In this document: positions 52,683 to 62,078 of the stretch, piece after piece | How the letters are laid out: every line of letters starts with the position of its first letter | Position numbering within the stretch: the stretch's first letter is position 1 | Assembly (NCBI GenBank): GCA_910588155.1 | Contig: CAJUPB010000002.1 | Coordinates: 1 to 64,000, forward strand | Direction of reading: 5' to 3' | Source of the DNA: an uncultured Christensenellaceae bacterium | Lineage (GTDB): Bacteria; Bacillota; Clostridia; Christensenellales; Pumilibacteraceae | DNA length: 64,000 bases | Program-made: the position numbers and the translations under genes | Notes under the pieces: model-generated | The model's input: only the letters and a program-made list of their open reading frames with translations | Database searches by the model: none | What the model was told of the DNA's origin: nothing

Positions 52683-53885
52683 ATGAAAATTGCAGTTGCG
52701 GGAATAGGATACGTCGGATTGTCCAATGCGGTCTTGCTGGCGAGGCATAACGAAGTTACGGCCGTGGACATAGACGAATCGCGCGTAGAAAAAATCAATA
52801 AAAGAATTTCGCCGATTGCCGACAAAGAAATCTCGGAATATCTGGCGGACAAAAGTCTTAAACTGACGGCGACGACGGATACGAGAGCGGCATATGAAAA
52901 CGCCGACTATGTCATAATCAGCACGCCTACGAACTACGACGACGAGAAAAACTATTTCGACACGAGTTCCGTCGAAAGCGCAATCGAGGCGGTGCTCGCG
53001 GTAAACAAAAAAGTTGCGATAGTAATCAAATCCACCGTACCCGTCGGATATACCGAAAGCATAATACGAAAGTATTCATATTCCGACATTTTGTTTTCGC
53101 CGGAGTTTTTGAGAGAGGGGCGCGCGCTTTACGACAATCTGTATCCCTCGCGGATAATCGTGGGCTTTGACGCGTCGAACGAGAGCGTCGAAAGGGCGGC
53201 GAAAAAATTCGCGGACTTGTTGTCAAGCGGCGCGATAAAGAAAGACGTTCCGAAACTGTTTATGTCGTCCACAGAAGCGGAAGCCGTAAAACTTTTCGCG
53301 AACACGTATCTTGCTTTGCGAGTGGCGTATTTCAACGAATTGGACACCTATTGCGAAACCAAGGGCTTGAATACTCGAATGATTATAGAGGGAATAGGGC
53401 ACGACCCGAGAATAGGCGGACATTACAATAATCCCTCATTCGGTTACGGCGGATATTGTCTGCCGAAAGACACGAAACAGCTTAAAGCCAACTATAAAGA
53501 TATTCCCGAAAATCTGATAAGCGCAATCGTTTTGTCGAATGAAACGAGAAAAGATTTTATTGCGGGAGACATCGTGAAGTTTGCAAAAGAAAAAGGCGGA
53601 GAAAAGCCGACTGTCGGGATTTACAGACTTACTATGAAAGCGGGTTCGGACAATTTCAGACAGAGCGCCATTCAGGGCATAATCGCCCGTTTGAAGGAAT
53701 CCGACATAGAAGCGGTTATTTTCGAGCCGAGCCTTGCGGATGCGGAGTTTATGGGATGTAAAACGGAGAAAAGCTTTGAAAAGTTTGCCGAATCCGCAAG
53801 CATAATCGTGGCAAACCGTTTCGAAGAGTGTCTGCAACCGTTTAAGGACAAGCTGTATACGCGCGATATATATTTCAGAGATTGA
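52683..53885 (+). CDS. ugd: UDP-glucose 6-dehydrogenase
   Basis: A 400-residue nucleotide-sugar dehydrogenase that oxidises UDP-glucose to UDP-glucuronate with NAD. GIGYVGLSNA is the NAD site, STPTNYD and SPEFLREG are substrate motifs, and the catalytic cysteine is in FGYGGYCLPKD (about 255-265). AGGAGGTAAG precedes ATG 52683. It makes an acidic sugar for the polysaccharide. Confidence 0.95.
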   Translation: MKIAVAGIGYVGLSNAVLLARHNEVTAVDIDESRVEKINKRISPIADKEISEYLADKSLKLTATTDTRAAYENADYVIISTPTNYDDEKNYFDTSSVESAIEAVLAVNKKVAIVIKSTVPVGYTESIIRKYSYSDILFSPEFLREGRALYDNLYPSRIIVGFDASNESVERAAKKFADLLSSGAIKKDVPKLFMSSTEAEAVKLFANTYLALRVAYFNELDTYCETKGLNTRMIIEGIGHDPRIGGHYNNPSFGYGGYCLPKDTKQLKANYKDIPENLISAIVLSNETRKDFIAGDIVKFAKEKGGEKPTVGIYRLTMKAGSDNFRQSAIQGIIARLKESDIEAVIFEPSLADAEFMGCKTEKSFEKFAESASIIVANRFEECLQPFKDKLYTRDIYFRD

Positions 53886-53901
53886 AAAGGAGTAGCGAGT
53901 C

Positions 53902-54714
53902 GTGGAAAACGAAACAACAAGACCGGATATGTCTGTGCTCATAATGTCTTATGACGGTTTTTCCGACGTCTGGGACGTTTGCGACAGATGTTTTGAAAAA
54001 TACTGGAACGCAGACAGCGCGGTATACCTTGCCACGAACGAAAAAGAGCCCGACCTGCGCAAGCTGAATGTTTTCAAGATTGGCGATTTGTGTTATTCGC
54101 AAGGTATTAAAAAATTTGCCGACGAATGTGAAAACGAATATATCTTGTTGCTCTTGGCGGATTTCTTGCCCAAAGAAAATATAGGAAACGAAGAACTTTG
54201 TAAACTATTGGCTTCGCTGAAAAAAGAAGGGGCGGATTATTGCAGTCTTTATAAACAAAAGGATAAAAGCAAATATTATAAAAAACATCCCGATTATGAC
54301 AATTTGCTGCTTGTAGACGCCGAGTTTTCATATGCGGTGAATATGATGCCGGCAATATGGAAGACGTCTTATTTGCGGGACTTGGCGGGAATGGGAAAAT
54401 TTAACCCCTGGGAATTCGAAGTCGGTTTGCAGCAAGACGCAAGACTTCACGAAAAAGTGTTGCAAGCAAAAAACCTGTATTGCATCGAAGAATTATATCC
54501 TATGTGCCACGCCGTAATTAAAGGCAAATATACTTCCGATGCCGTGAAATTCTTTAAAAAAGAAAACATTTCGGCGGATTACGAAAAAAGAAAAAAAATG
54601 TCGTTTTCGGAAAACTTGAAAACAAAATTGGCAGACAGTCTTTCGAGAAAATCGAAAGACAGAATCAAAAAAATATTAAAACGTTTGGGAGTGAAATTTT
54701 ATGTCGAAAAATAA
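53902..54714 (+). CDS. Putative capsular glycosyltransferase
   Basis: A 270-residue protein similar in layout to a family of capsule-locus transferases with the start SVLIMSYDGFSDVWD, then FEKYWNADSAVYLATNE and an acidic LLLLADFLPKE motif that stands where related proteins have LDDF. The exact sugar is unknown. GTG start after AAAGGAGTAG. It is in the operon between ugd and an epimerase gene and overlaps that next gene. Confidence 0.6.
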   Translation: MENETTRPDMSVLIMSYDGFSDVWDVCDRCFEKYWNADSAVYLATNEKEPDLRKLNVFKIGDLCYSQGIKKFADECENEYILLLLADFLPKENIGNEELCKLLASLKKEGADYCSLYKQKDKSKYYKKHPDYDNLLLVDAEFSYAVNMMPAIWKTSYLRDLAGMGKFNPWEFEVGLQQDARLHEKVLQAKNLYCIEELYPMCHAVIKGKYTSDAVKFFKKENISADYEKRKKMSFSENLKTKLADSLSRKSKDRIKKILKRLGVKFYVEK

Positions 54715-55564
54715 AAAGAAGATAGCGGTTACGGGCGCAAACGGATATCTCGGCAGACACGTGGCGCAATACCTGTATGACAACGGTTACGACGTTTATG
54801 CCGTAGACATTAAAAACGATACCTTGCCGAAAAAAATGAAATATATAGAAAAAGATATTTTGCGATATAACGAAAATATCTTCGAGGAGTTGGAATGTCC
54901 CGATGTTTTGATTCATCTCGTATGGAGAGACGTTTTCAACCACAACTCTCGCTATCAAATGGGAAATATATCGGCGCATTTCGACTTCGTTTATAATATG
55001 TTGAAGGGCGGTTTGAAGAATTTTTCCACTATGGGCAGTATGCACGAAATAGGGTATTGGGAAGGTTGCATAGACGAGAATACCCCGTGCAATCCGCTTT
55101 CGCAATACGGCATTGTAAAAAATACGTTGAGACTATCTTTTCAGGAAATGATTTCGAGAGAATTCAAAGACGTGTCTTTCAAGTGGTTGCGCGGATATTA
55201 CAATCACGGTGACGATGAGGGCGGCAACTTGATTTTTTCCAAGCTTTTGCGTGCGGACGAGGAGGGCAAAGAGCTTTTCCCGTTCACGTCGGGCAAAAAT
55301 AAATACGATTTCTTGGATATAAGAGAAGTTTCCGAACAGATTGTCGCCGCAAGTTTGCAAACGGAAATAAACGGAGTGATAAATTGCTGTTCGGGTAAAC
55401 CGATTTCTCTCGGTGAAATGGTGGAAGCGTTCATAAGAGAGAAGGGTTTGAAAATCAAACTCGATTACGGGAAATTCCCTGACAGACCGTATGATTCGCC
55501 TGTCGTTTACGGCGATAATACGAAAATTGCTAAAATAATGGAAAAGTTTAAAAATGAGCAGTAA
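54701..55564 (+). CDS. NAD-dependent epimerase/dehydratase family protein
   Basis: A 287-residue extended short-chain dehydrogenase. GANGYLGRHVAQYL is the NAD(P) site (about 12-25) and SQYGIVKN gives the catalytic Tyr and Lys (about 131-138). It could reduce or epimerise a nucleotide sugar such as dTDP-4-keto-6-deoxyglucose made by the RfbA-RfbB pair downstream. Overlaps of 14 and 11 bases with its neighbours show tight coupling. Confidence 0.85.
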   Translation: MSKNKKKIAVTGANGYLGRHVAQYLYDNGYDVYAVDIKNDTLPKKMKYIEKDILRYNENIFEELECPDVLIHLVWRDVFNHNSRYQMGNISAHFDFVYNMLKGGLKNFSTMGSMHEIGYWEGCIDENTPCNPLSQYGIVKNTLRLSFQEMISREFKDVSFKWLRGYYNHGDDEGGNLIFSKLLRADEEGKELFPFTSGKNKYDFLDIREVSEQIVAASLQTEINGVINCCSGKPISLGEMVEAFIREKGLKIKLDYGKFPDRPYDSPVVYGDNTKIAKIMEKFKNEQ

Positions 55565-56372
55565 GTACTACAAATACATTTTCGTTGTTTTGGTGTACCG
55601 CAATACGGGCGACCTTGAAGACTTGACGAAAAATCTCGGCGAAAAGTTCGAAAGCGGCAAATACCGCGTTATCGTGGTAAACGCATATTTTGACGACGAC
55701 ACGAAGTCGGAATCCGAAAGAATAAGCAACGAATGCGATGCGGATTTCATAAACGTCCCGAACAAAGGATACAGTTACGGGAATAACCGAGGTATAGAAT
55801 ATGCCTTGAACAATTATGAATTCGAGTGGTTGATTGTAGCCAACCCCGATACTTTGGTGGAAAAATTCGACGAAACAGTACTTTCGCATACGGATACCGT
55901 CGTAATTGCGCCGAGCGTCGTTAATTTAAACGGAAAAAGACAAAATCCTATGATGAAAAAGATGTCGCCGTTTAAAGAAAGATTGGTTTATAAGGGATGT
56001 CGCAAAGACAAACCTTTTTATATGTATTGCGGAATTGCCTGGGGAAAAGCGGTTAATGCTTTTACGGTGTGCAAAAAACACAAAAAAGAAAAGCGTTTGA
56101 AAGAAATAGCTATGGCGCACGGCAGTTTCGTCATTTTTTCGAAGGCGGTGTTCGATATTCTGGGACTGCCGTATGACGAGAATATGTTTTTGTTCGGAGA
56201 GGAGAGCGTTCTGGCGAGACGCTTGGCGGAAAAAAATATCGGAACTTACTACACGGACGCCATAAAGGTGCGGCATAAAGAAGACGGTTCGATGAAATTC
56301 GAAAAAGGAAACATATCGAAAAATTTACGAGATGCGAATATTTATTATTACGAACATTATGTAAAAGGATGA
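55554..56372 (+). CDS. Family 2 glycosyltransferase
   Basis: A 272-residue glycosyltransferase of rhamnosyltransferase-like type. Key parts are VFVVLVYRNTGDL-like opening, NKGYSYGNNRGIEYA, VANPDTLV (the DXD-equivalent, about 100-107) and FLFGEESVLARRL. It adds a sugar to the repeat. It overlaps the epimerase gene by 11 bases. Confidence 0.9.
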   Translation: MSSKYYKYIFVVLVYRNTGDLEDLTKNLGEKFESGKYRVIVVNAYFDDDTKSESERISNECDADFINVPNKGYSYGNNRGIEYALNNYEFEWLIVANPDTLVEKFDETVLSHTDTVVIAPSVVNLNGKRQNPMMKKMSPFKERLVYKGCRKDKPFYMYCGIAWGKAVNAFTVCKKHKKEKRLKEIAMAHGSFVIFSKAVFDILGLPYDENMFLFGEESVLARRLAEKNIGTYYTDAIKVRHKEDGSMKFEKGNISKNLRDANIYYYEHYVKG

Positions 56373-56379
56373 CCCGAAA

Positions 56380-57684
56380 ATGGTTGTGGAAAAAATCATA
56401 ATACTTTTACTGATTATATGTATAGTAAGTATTATGTTTGTCGCAAAACTGAATATTGCCTCGCCGGCGGGCATATTTGTTTCCGTATGGACGGTTATCG
56501 TCTTTGCCGCGGTGTTTTTGTGGAAACCGAATTACGAGTGGAATTATAACGGCGTATACTGGATATTGTCGGCTTGTTTTGTCTGCGAGCTTGGGGCTAT
56601 TTTGGGAGAGAAAATTCGTATTCGCGTCAAAACCCGTGCAGGGAAAGAAAAAATGTCGGAGGAGACGGTGGCGATAAAACCGCGCCAAAAGAGCGTTCAT
56701 CCTTTTGCGTGGTGGGCGCTGACAGTACTTATTGTTTTGGGTCTGATAAAGTTGGCGGTGGATGTAACGAATTATGGGTTTTCCGCTCTCGATTTATTTA
56801 TTCCGAGCAAATGGAAGGAGATAAGCGCTGTTATAACCGACGAAAGATATACAGGTTCCGGCGGTATATATCCGATTGCGGGGCAGGTTCTTTTGGTATT
56901 TATGTACTGCTCTATGCTCTATGCGGGATTTCTGACGAATTTCGTTTCGAAGAAGAGACATATCGTCGTTTGTGTTTGTTCCTTTTTGCCTGTAATATTA
57001 AACGTAATAATTTCCACGGCAAAATCCGGATTTATCGCCGCCGTTATGCTTTTTGTTATAGGGCTTTTTACCGGATATTTATGTAAGCGGGGGAGACAAA
57101 AACTCAAAGTCAAAAAAAAGACCGTTGTTATCACGGCGGTTATGGGGCTGTCGGTTTTCGGCTTTTTGTTTTGGGCGATGCTTTGGAGAGCCGGCGGATT
57201 AGAATATTTTTCCGAAATCAAAAACAAATTTTTCGTTTATGCGTTCGGGTCGGTTCCCGCATTCGACAATTGGTTGGGGAATTTCTATGCGCCTCACTAT
57301 GAGTTCGGCAAAAATACTTTTTTGGCAATACCGCATCTTTTGGGGCTGGCAGACCGAGCACAGGGAGTTTACGGATTTTTGGACGGATATCCCGATTCGA
57401 ATGTATTTACGGCGTTTAGGGCATTGATACAGGATTTCGGAGTCGGCGGCGGTTTGATTGTCGTTTTTCTCATAGGGTTTGTCGGTTCCGTTGTTTACAG
57501 AAAATTGTCGGGAGACGGTAAAAACAAGTACATAAATATATTTTTATATCAATCCATTATGTTTTATTCTATGTGGAGCATACTTGCTTCTCCGTGGGTC
57601 TACACGTCTTATATGTTAATTTTTCCCGTTTGTGTGGTTTTGATATATCTTACGTCAGAGGTCAAGCATCGTGTCAGGTCTTAA
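56380..57684 (+). CDS. O-antigen/repeat-unit polymerase (Wzy-like)
   Basis: A 434-residue polytopic protein with about eleven or twelve hydrophobic helices and a long periplasmic-type loop near 290-345. The sequence is weakly conserved, as is usual for Wzy polymerases; membrane topology and gene position, next to a flippase, are the evidence. It would join the lipid-linked repeats outside the membrane. Its end overlaps the flippase start by 14 bases. Confidence 0.78.
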   Translation: MVVEKIIILLLIICIVSIMFVAKLNIASPAGIFVSVWTVIVFAAVFLWKPNYEWNYNGVYWILSACFVCELGAILGEKIRIRVKTRAGKEKMSEETVAIKPRQKSVHPFAWWALTVLIVLGLIKLAVDVTNYGFSALDLFIPSKWKEISAVITDERYTGSGGIYPIAGQVLLVFMYCSMLYAGFLTNFVSKKRHIVVCVCSFLPVILNVIISTAKSGFIAAVMLFVIGLFTGYLCKRGRQKLKVKKKTVVITAVMGLSVFGFLFWAMLWRAGGLEYFSEIKNKFFVYAFGSVPAFDNWLGNFYAPHYEFGKNTFLAIPHLLGLADRAQGVYGFLDGYPDSNVFTAFRALIQDFGVGGGLIVVFLIGFVGSVVYRKLSGDGKNKYINIFLYQSIMFYSMWSILASPWVYTSYMLIFPVCVVLIYLTSEVKHRVRS

Positions 57685-59017
57685 AGAAATTTTTTCCAAA
57701 GCAAAAAACAGTAAATTCATAAAAGACTTACTGATTACCGTAATCGGACAATTGGCGGTTCTTTTGGTGACGTTCGGTTTAAATAAACTTTTGAGCAATA
57801 CCGTTACGATAGCCGAATTCGGAATTTACAATGTGATAAAAAAAGTTTCCGCAGTTGCCGGATATATTATGCTTATAGCTCTCGGAATAGCTTTGCCGAA
57901 ATATATTCCCGAATGCCGAGAGAGAAAAGACGAAAAAGGTGCGGCGTATTATTTTGTCGCCGCATTGCTTATTATAGGCTTTATGTCGGTTTTGACCATC
58001 TCTCTTATGGTCATATTTCAAACGCCTTTGTCAAAACTGTTTTTCGGAGAAGACGGTTTTGCAAAGTATATGCTTCCGACGGCGTTCTATTCTTTTGCCG
58101 TTGCATTAACCACATATGTGTATTCTTACTATCGTTCGGTCGAAAGATATTATGCATACAATATTTCTCAAATAATAGTTCAGGTGCTGACTTTTTTGCC
58201 CGCGATATTTTTGTATTTCGATTTGATAATACTTTTGTGGGTTTGGACTGCCGTATTCAGTGTGTTTTCTCTGACTGTTTTATTGAAAGCGTTTTTGAAG
58301 TTCAAACCCGAACTCAAAGGCTTCGAATCCAAACGCTTGTTTAGTTCGGGGCGGGAATTGTTGATATATTGTTCGCCTCGTCTCCCGGGAGAAATTATTT
58401 TGTTTGCGTTTTCTCTCGTTCCGTTGGTTATAGTCACAAATAAATTCGGTCTTGTTCAATCCGGACTGTTTTCTTCTGCGGTATCGGTGAACGTGGCATT
58501 GGCGTCCCTTTTCAGCTTTGTGGGAATCATACTTTTGCCTTCCGTCAGCAAAAGTATGGTTAAAAACGATATTAAGTCAGTGACGAAACAGATACTGATA
58601 ATATTGATTTTGTTTTTGGTGCTGGCGGCGATGATGATTGCTTTCGTATATTTATTTCCCAAATTTGTCATCAAAGTGCTGTACAGCGACGAGTATTTTG
58701 AAGCCATTCCGCTGATGAAAATTATTATTCTCGCGATTTTGCCAAATGCGCTGTATCTGCTTTTCAGAAATCCGCTTGACGCGATAAGCAAATTTCCGTA
58801 TAATACAATATGTTTGATTATGGGCTTTGTCGTAATGGTCGTGCTTATGTTGCGTTCGACTACTATTTTACAATGTGCGATTGCTTTTATAATCGGATAC
58901 GCCGTATTGGGCGTCTTGTCTATGGGAGCTTGGTTTTTAAGCGTTATATTGAAAAAGAGAAAGATAAAAAAAGAAACGGAGGAAATCGAACCGAAGGAGG
59001 TCAAATCGGAAAAATGA
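57671..59017 (+). CDS. Oligosaccharide flippase (Wzx-like, MOP family)
   Basis: A 448-residue membrane protein with twelve to fourteen helices and the N-terminal MOP signature (KDLLITVIGQLAVLLVTFGLN..., then ISALGIALPKY-like LGIALPKYI). It exports the lipid-linked repeat. The C-terminal 25 residues are charged. It shares ATGA with rfbA. Confidence 0.88.
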   Translation: MSGLKEIFSKAKNSKFIKDLLITVIGQLAVLLVTFGLNKLLSNTVTIAEFGIYNVIKKVSAVAGYIMLIALGIALPKYIPECRERKDEKGAAYYFVAALLIIGFMSVLTISLMVIFQTPLSKLFFGEDGFAKYMLPTAFYSFAVALTTYVYSYYRSVERYYAYNISQIIVQVLTFLPAIFLYFDLIILLWVWTAVFSVFSLTVLLKAFLKFKPELKGFESKRLFSSGRELLIYCSPRLPGEIILFAFSLVPLVIVTNKFGLVQSGLFSSAVSVNVALASLFSFVGIILLPSVSKSMVKNDIKSVTKQILIILILFLVLAAMMIAFVYLFPKFVIKVLYSDEYFEAIPLMKIIILAILPNALYLLFRNPLDAISKFPYNTICLIMGFVVMVVLMLRSTTILQCAIAFIIGYAVLGVLSMGAWFLSVILKKRKIKKETEEIEPKEVKSEK

Positions 59018-59889
59018 AAGGAATTATACTTGCGGGAGGGAGCGGTACGAGGCTCTATCCGCTTACAAAGGTGACCAGCAAACAGCTTTTGCCTGTTTAC
59101 GACAAGCCTATGATTTATTATCCGCTATCCGTTCTTATGACTGCGGGGATAAGAGAAATTTTGATTATTTCCACGCCGCAGGACACCCCGCGGTTTAAAG
59201 AGCTTTTGGGCGACGGAAGTCATTTCGGCATTCGGCTGGAATACGCCGTTCAGCCCTCTCCCGACGGACTTGCGCAGGCGTTTATAATCGGCGAGGACTT
59301 TATCGGCAAAGACAGCGTTGCGATGATACTCGGCGACAATATTTTTTACGGACACGGGTTCTGTAAAATGCTTCGGGAAGCGAAACGCAATGCGGAAAAA
59401 GGCAAGGCTACGATTTTCGGATACGGAGTAAAAGACCCGCAACAGTTCGGCATTGTCGAGTTCGACAAGAACGGCAATGTGCTTTCCGTGGAAGAAAAGC
59501 CGGCAAAGCCGAAGTCGAACTATTGCATCACGGGTCTGTATTTTTACGACAATCGCGCGTCGCGTTTTGCAAAAGCCATTAAGCCGTCTGTGCGCGGCGA
59601 GTTGGAAATCACGGATTTGAACAGAATGTATTTGCAAGAGGGGGATTTGACGGTGCAGCTTTTGGACAGAGGCTTCGCTTGGCTGGATACGGGAACTATG
59701 GACAGTCTGTTCGAGGCGGCGGAGTTTGTCAGGGTATTGTCGCAGCGTCAGGACGTGACCATATCCGCGCCCGAAGAAGTGGCGTTCGAAAACGGCTGGA
59801 TAGATTCGGACAAGCTTTTGAAAATAGCCGAAGGATACGGAAAATCGCCGTACGGCGACCATTTGAAAAAAGTTGCAAAGAGCAGATAG
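59014..59889 (+). CDS. rfbA: Glucose-1-phosphate thymidylyltransferase
   Basis: A 291-residue RfbA that makes dTDP-glucose. It has the GGSGTRLYPLT nucleotide loop at residues 8-18, KPMIYYPL, DNIFYG and GLYFYDN. The start is ATG 59014, overlapping the flippase stop; an upstream frame inside the flippase gene is not used. It is followed by rfbB. Confidence 0.96.
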   Translation: MKGIILAGGSGTRLYPLTKVTSKQLLPVYDKPMIYYPLSVLMTAGIREILIISTPQDTPRFKELLGDGSHFGIRLEYAVQPSPDGLAQAFIIGEDFIGKDSVAMILGDNIFYGHGFCKMLREAKRNAEKGKATIFGYGVKDPQQFGIVEFDKNGNVLSVEEKPAKPKSNYCITGLYFYDNRASRFAKAIKPSVRGELEITDLNRMYLQEGDLTVQLLDRGFAWLDTGTMDSLFEAAEFVRVLSQRQDVTISAPEEVAFENGWIDSDKLLKIAEGYGKSPYGDHLKKVAKSR

Positions 59890-59902
59890 AGGAGAAACAA
59901 GT

Positions 59903-60922
59903 ATGAAAATAATCGTTACCGGCGGAGCCGGATTTATAGGCAGCAATTTCATTTTTCACATAATGAAAAAATATCCCGATTACGGAGTCGTCTGTTTGGA
60001 CAAGCTGACTTATGCGGGAAATCTTTCCACGCTCGAAGCTGTTTTGAACAAGCCGAATTTCAGGTTTGTCAAGGAAGACATTTGCGACAGGACGGCTGTA
60101 TATAAACTGTTCGAAGAGGAAAAACCCGATGTCATCGTAAATTTCGCCGCCGAAAGCCACGTCGACAGGAGTATTCTCGAACCGGAAGTGTTTTTGAAAA
60201 CGAATATTATAGGTACTGCGACGCTTATGGACGCTTGTCTGAAATACGGGATTCGCCGTTTCCATCAAGTGTCCACCGACGAGGTGTACGGAGATTTGCC
60301 GCTTGACCGACCCGACTTGCTTTTCACGGAAGAAACCCCTTTGCATACGTCGAGTCCGTATTCGTCGAGCAAGGCAAGCGCGGACCTGCTTGTGTTGGCA
60401 TACCACAGAACTTACGGTCTGCCCGTCAGCATAAGCCGCTGTTCGAACAATTACGGTCCGTATCATTTCCCCGAAAAACTGATTCCGCTTATGATAGCCA
60501 ATGCTTTGAACGACAAGCCGTTGCCCGTATACGGCAAGGGAGAAAACGTGCGCGATTGGCTGTACGTCGAAGACCATTGCAAGGCGATAGACCTCATAAT
60601 TCATAAGGGCAGAGAGGGCGAAGTTTACAATATCGGCGGACACAACGAAATGAAAAATATCGATATAGTCAAAATGATATGCCGCGAACTGAAAAAGCCC
60701 GAAAGCTTGATAACGTATGTTGCGGACAGAAAGGGACACGATATGCGATATGCCATAGACCCAACGAAAATACACAAGGAGTTGGGTTGGCTTCCCGAAA
60801 CGAAGTTTGCGGAAGGGATTAAAAAGACAATCGAATGGTATCTTGAAAACCGTAAGTGGTGGCAGACCATAATCAGCGGCGAATATAAAAACTATTACGA
60901 AAAAATGTACGGAAACAAATAA
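59903..60922 (+). CDS. rfbB: dTDP-glucose 4,6-dehydratase
   Basis: A 339-residue RfbB that turns dTDP-glucose into dTDP-4-keto-6-deoxyglucose. TGGAGFIGSNF is the NAD site, FAAESHVDRSI and STDEVYGD (the Asp-Glu pair) and the YSSSKASAD catalytic Tyr and Lys are visible. GAGGAG precedes ATG 59903. The usual rfbC and rfbD genes for dTDP-rhamnose are absent here, so the end product may be another 6-deoxysugar made by the epimerase-like protein at 54701. Confidence 0.96.
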   Translation: MKIIVTGGAGFIGSNFIFHIMKKYPDYGVVCLDKLTYAGNLSTLEAVLNKPNFRFVKEDICDRTAVYKLFEEEKPDVIVNFAAESHVDRSILEPEVFLKTNIIGTATLMDACLKYGIRRFHQVSTDEVYGDLPLDRPDLLFTEETPLHTSSPYSSSKASADLLVLAYHRTYGLPVSISRCSNNYGPYHFPEKLIPLMIANALNDKPLPVYGKGENVRDWLYVEDHCKAIDLIIHKGREGEVYNIGGHNEMKNIDIVKMICRELKKPESLITYVADRKGHDMRYAIDPTKIHKELGWLPETKFAEGIKKTIEWYLENRKWWQTIISGEYKNYYEKMYGNK

Positions 60923-61003
60923 CAAAACTCTTTCGCTTGTCGCATAGCGTATAAACATAAAATCGAGGAAAGCTTTGTTTTTCTTTGATTCGGCGAGATA
61001 AAA

Positions 61004-61441
61004 TTGAAAATATATCAAGAAAACAATAAACGTGCTTATATTCCGTTGTTATTGCTTGCGGACGAACAGGAAAGTATGATTGACAAGTATCTCGATAAGG
61101 GTACGATGTATGTTCTTGACGATAACGGCGTCAAGGCGGCAATTGTGGTTTGTGATGAGGATAACGGGGTTTTGGAAATCAAAAACCTTGCCGTAGAGCC
61201 GCAATTCAGGCGGCAAGGTTACGGCAGAAAACTGATAGAGTTTGTTTACGCGCGCGGCAAAGGGAAGTATAATACTTTACAAGTCGGGACGGGAGACAGT
61301 CCGCTCACCGTTCCGTTCTATGAAAAGTGCGGTTTTAAACGTTCGCACGTTGTTAAAAACTTTTATACCGACAACTACGACCGCCCGATTTTCGAATGCG
61401 GAATACAGCTTGTCGATATGGTTTATTTCGTAAAAAAATAA
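61004..61441 (+). CDS. GNAT family N-acetyltransferase
   Basis: A 145-residue acetyltransferase with the acetyl-CoA loop AVEPQFRRQGYGRKLIEF (about 64-81) and the closing PFYEKCGFKRS. The substrate is unknown. It uses a TTG start at 61004 without a strong ribosome site. It lies 81 bases after rfbB and is followed by a terminator, so it may be read from the polysaccharide transcript. Confidence 0.85.
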   Translation: MKIYQENNKRAYIPLLLLADEQESMIDKYLDKGTMYVLDDNGVKAAIVVCDEDNGVLEIKNLAVEPQFRRQGYGRKLIEFVYARGKGKYNTLQVGTGDSPLTVPFYEKCGFKRSHVVKNFYTDNYDRPIFECGIQLVDMVYFVKK

Positions 61442-61471
61442 AAGTCGATTTATTATTTCCGATAAAAAAAT

Positions 61472-61516
61472 AACAGCCTGCCATACTTGCTCGCAAAGAC
61501 GGAGGGCTGTTTTTAT
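61472..61516 (+). terminator. Intrinsic terminator after the GNAT gene
   Basis: AACAGCC (61472-61478) pairs with GGCTGTT (61505-61511) with further pairing inside, followed by a T-run. Confidence 0.7.
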
Positions 61517-61571
61517 GTAGACAAAATCTTCATAAAACGTATCATTGCGGAGAAAATTCAATTGTCGAAAA

Positions 61572-62078
61572 TCACATTACCCGCAGAAGCAGACAGCCGA
61601 CCACGCACCCCGTGAATGTGGCTATCAAAGCCACGGGAATGGCATAACGCAATTTTTTGACTTGGCATTGCGACAGGTAGATTGCCGTTATGTAAAAGAC
61701 GGTTTCGCTGGAACCGTATATCAGCGACGCGCATCTTCCGATGAAGGTATCGGTGCCGTAAGTCGTGAATATTCCGTCCAGAATGGCGAGCGAACCCGCG
61801 CCCGACAGCGGACGCAGCAAAAGCAGTTCGGTCAATTCTTTCGGTAAGCCGAAAAACGACAGCGCAGGCGCGATTAGATTGGACACGAAAGCGGAAACAC
61901 CGCTTGCCCGAAAAACTTCGACCGCCATCATAATCGTTATCAGATAGGGAAATACTCCTACCATCAGGTCGATTGCCGAGCTGCTGCCGTCGACAAACAT
62001 AGAGTAAGCGTCTTTCTTTTTGAAAAATGATACGATAAGTACGGTCAGAAATATCAGCGGTATTATATACGACGTCAC
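61572..62078 (-). CDS. spmB: Spore maturation protein SpmB
   Basis: A 168-residue membrane protein of the SpmB family, needed for spore core dehydration in Bacillus. Helices include VTSYIIPLIFLTVLIVSFF at the N-terminus, and the family motifs DLMVGVFPYLITIMMAVEVFR, RPLSGAGSLAILD and SSETVFYITAIYLS are present. It starts at GTG 62078, which overlaps the spmA stop (GTGA); a longer frame reading into spmA is rejected. Its end marks a possible sporulation ability of the organism. Confidence 0.92.
   Translation of the reverse strand: MTSYIIPLIFLTVLIVSFFKKKDAYSMFVDGSSSAIDLMVGVFPYLITIMMAVEVFRASGVSAFVSNLIAPALSFFGLPKELTELLLLRPLSGAGSLAILDGIFTTYGTDTFIGRCASLIYGSSETVFYITAIYLSQCQVKKLRYAIPVALIATFTGCVVGCLLLRVM

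Noticed and set aside
58810..59013. Extended N-terminus of rfbA
   Set aside because: It lies within the flippase gene in another frame; the standard RfbA start MKGIILAGG at 59014 overlaps the flippase stop.
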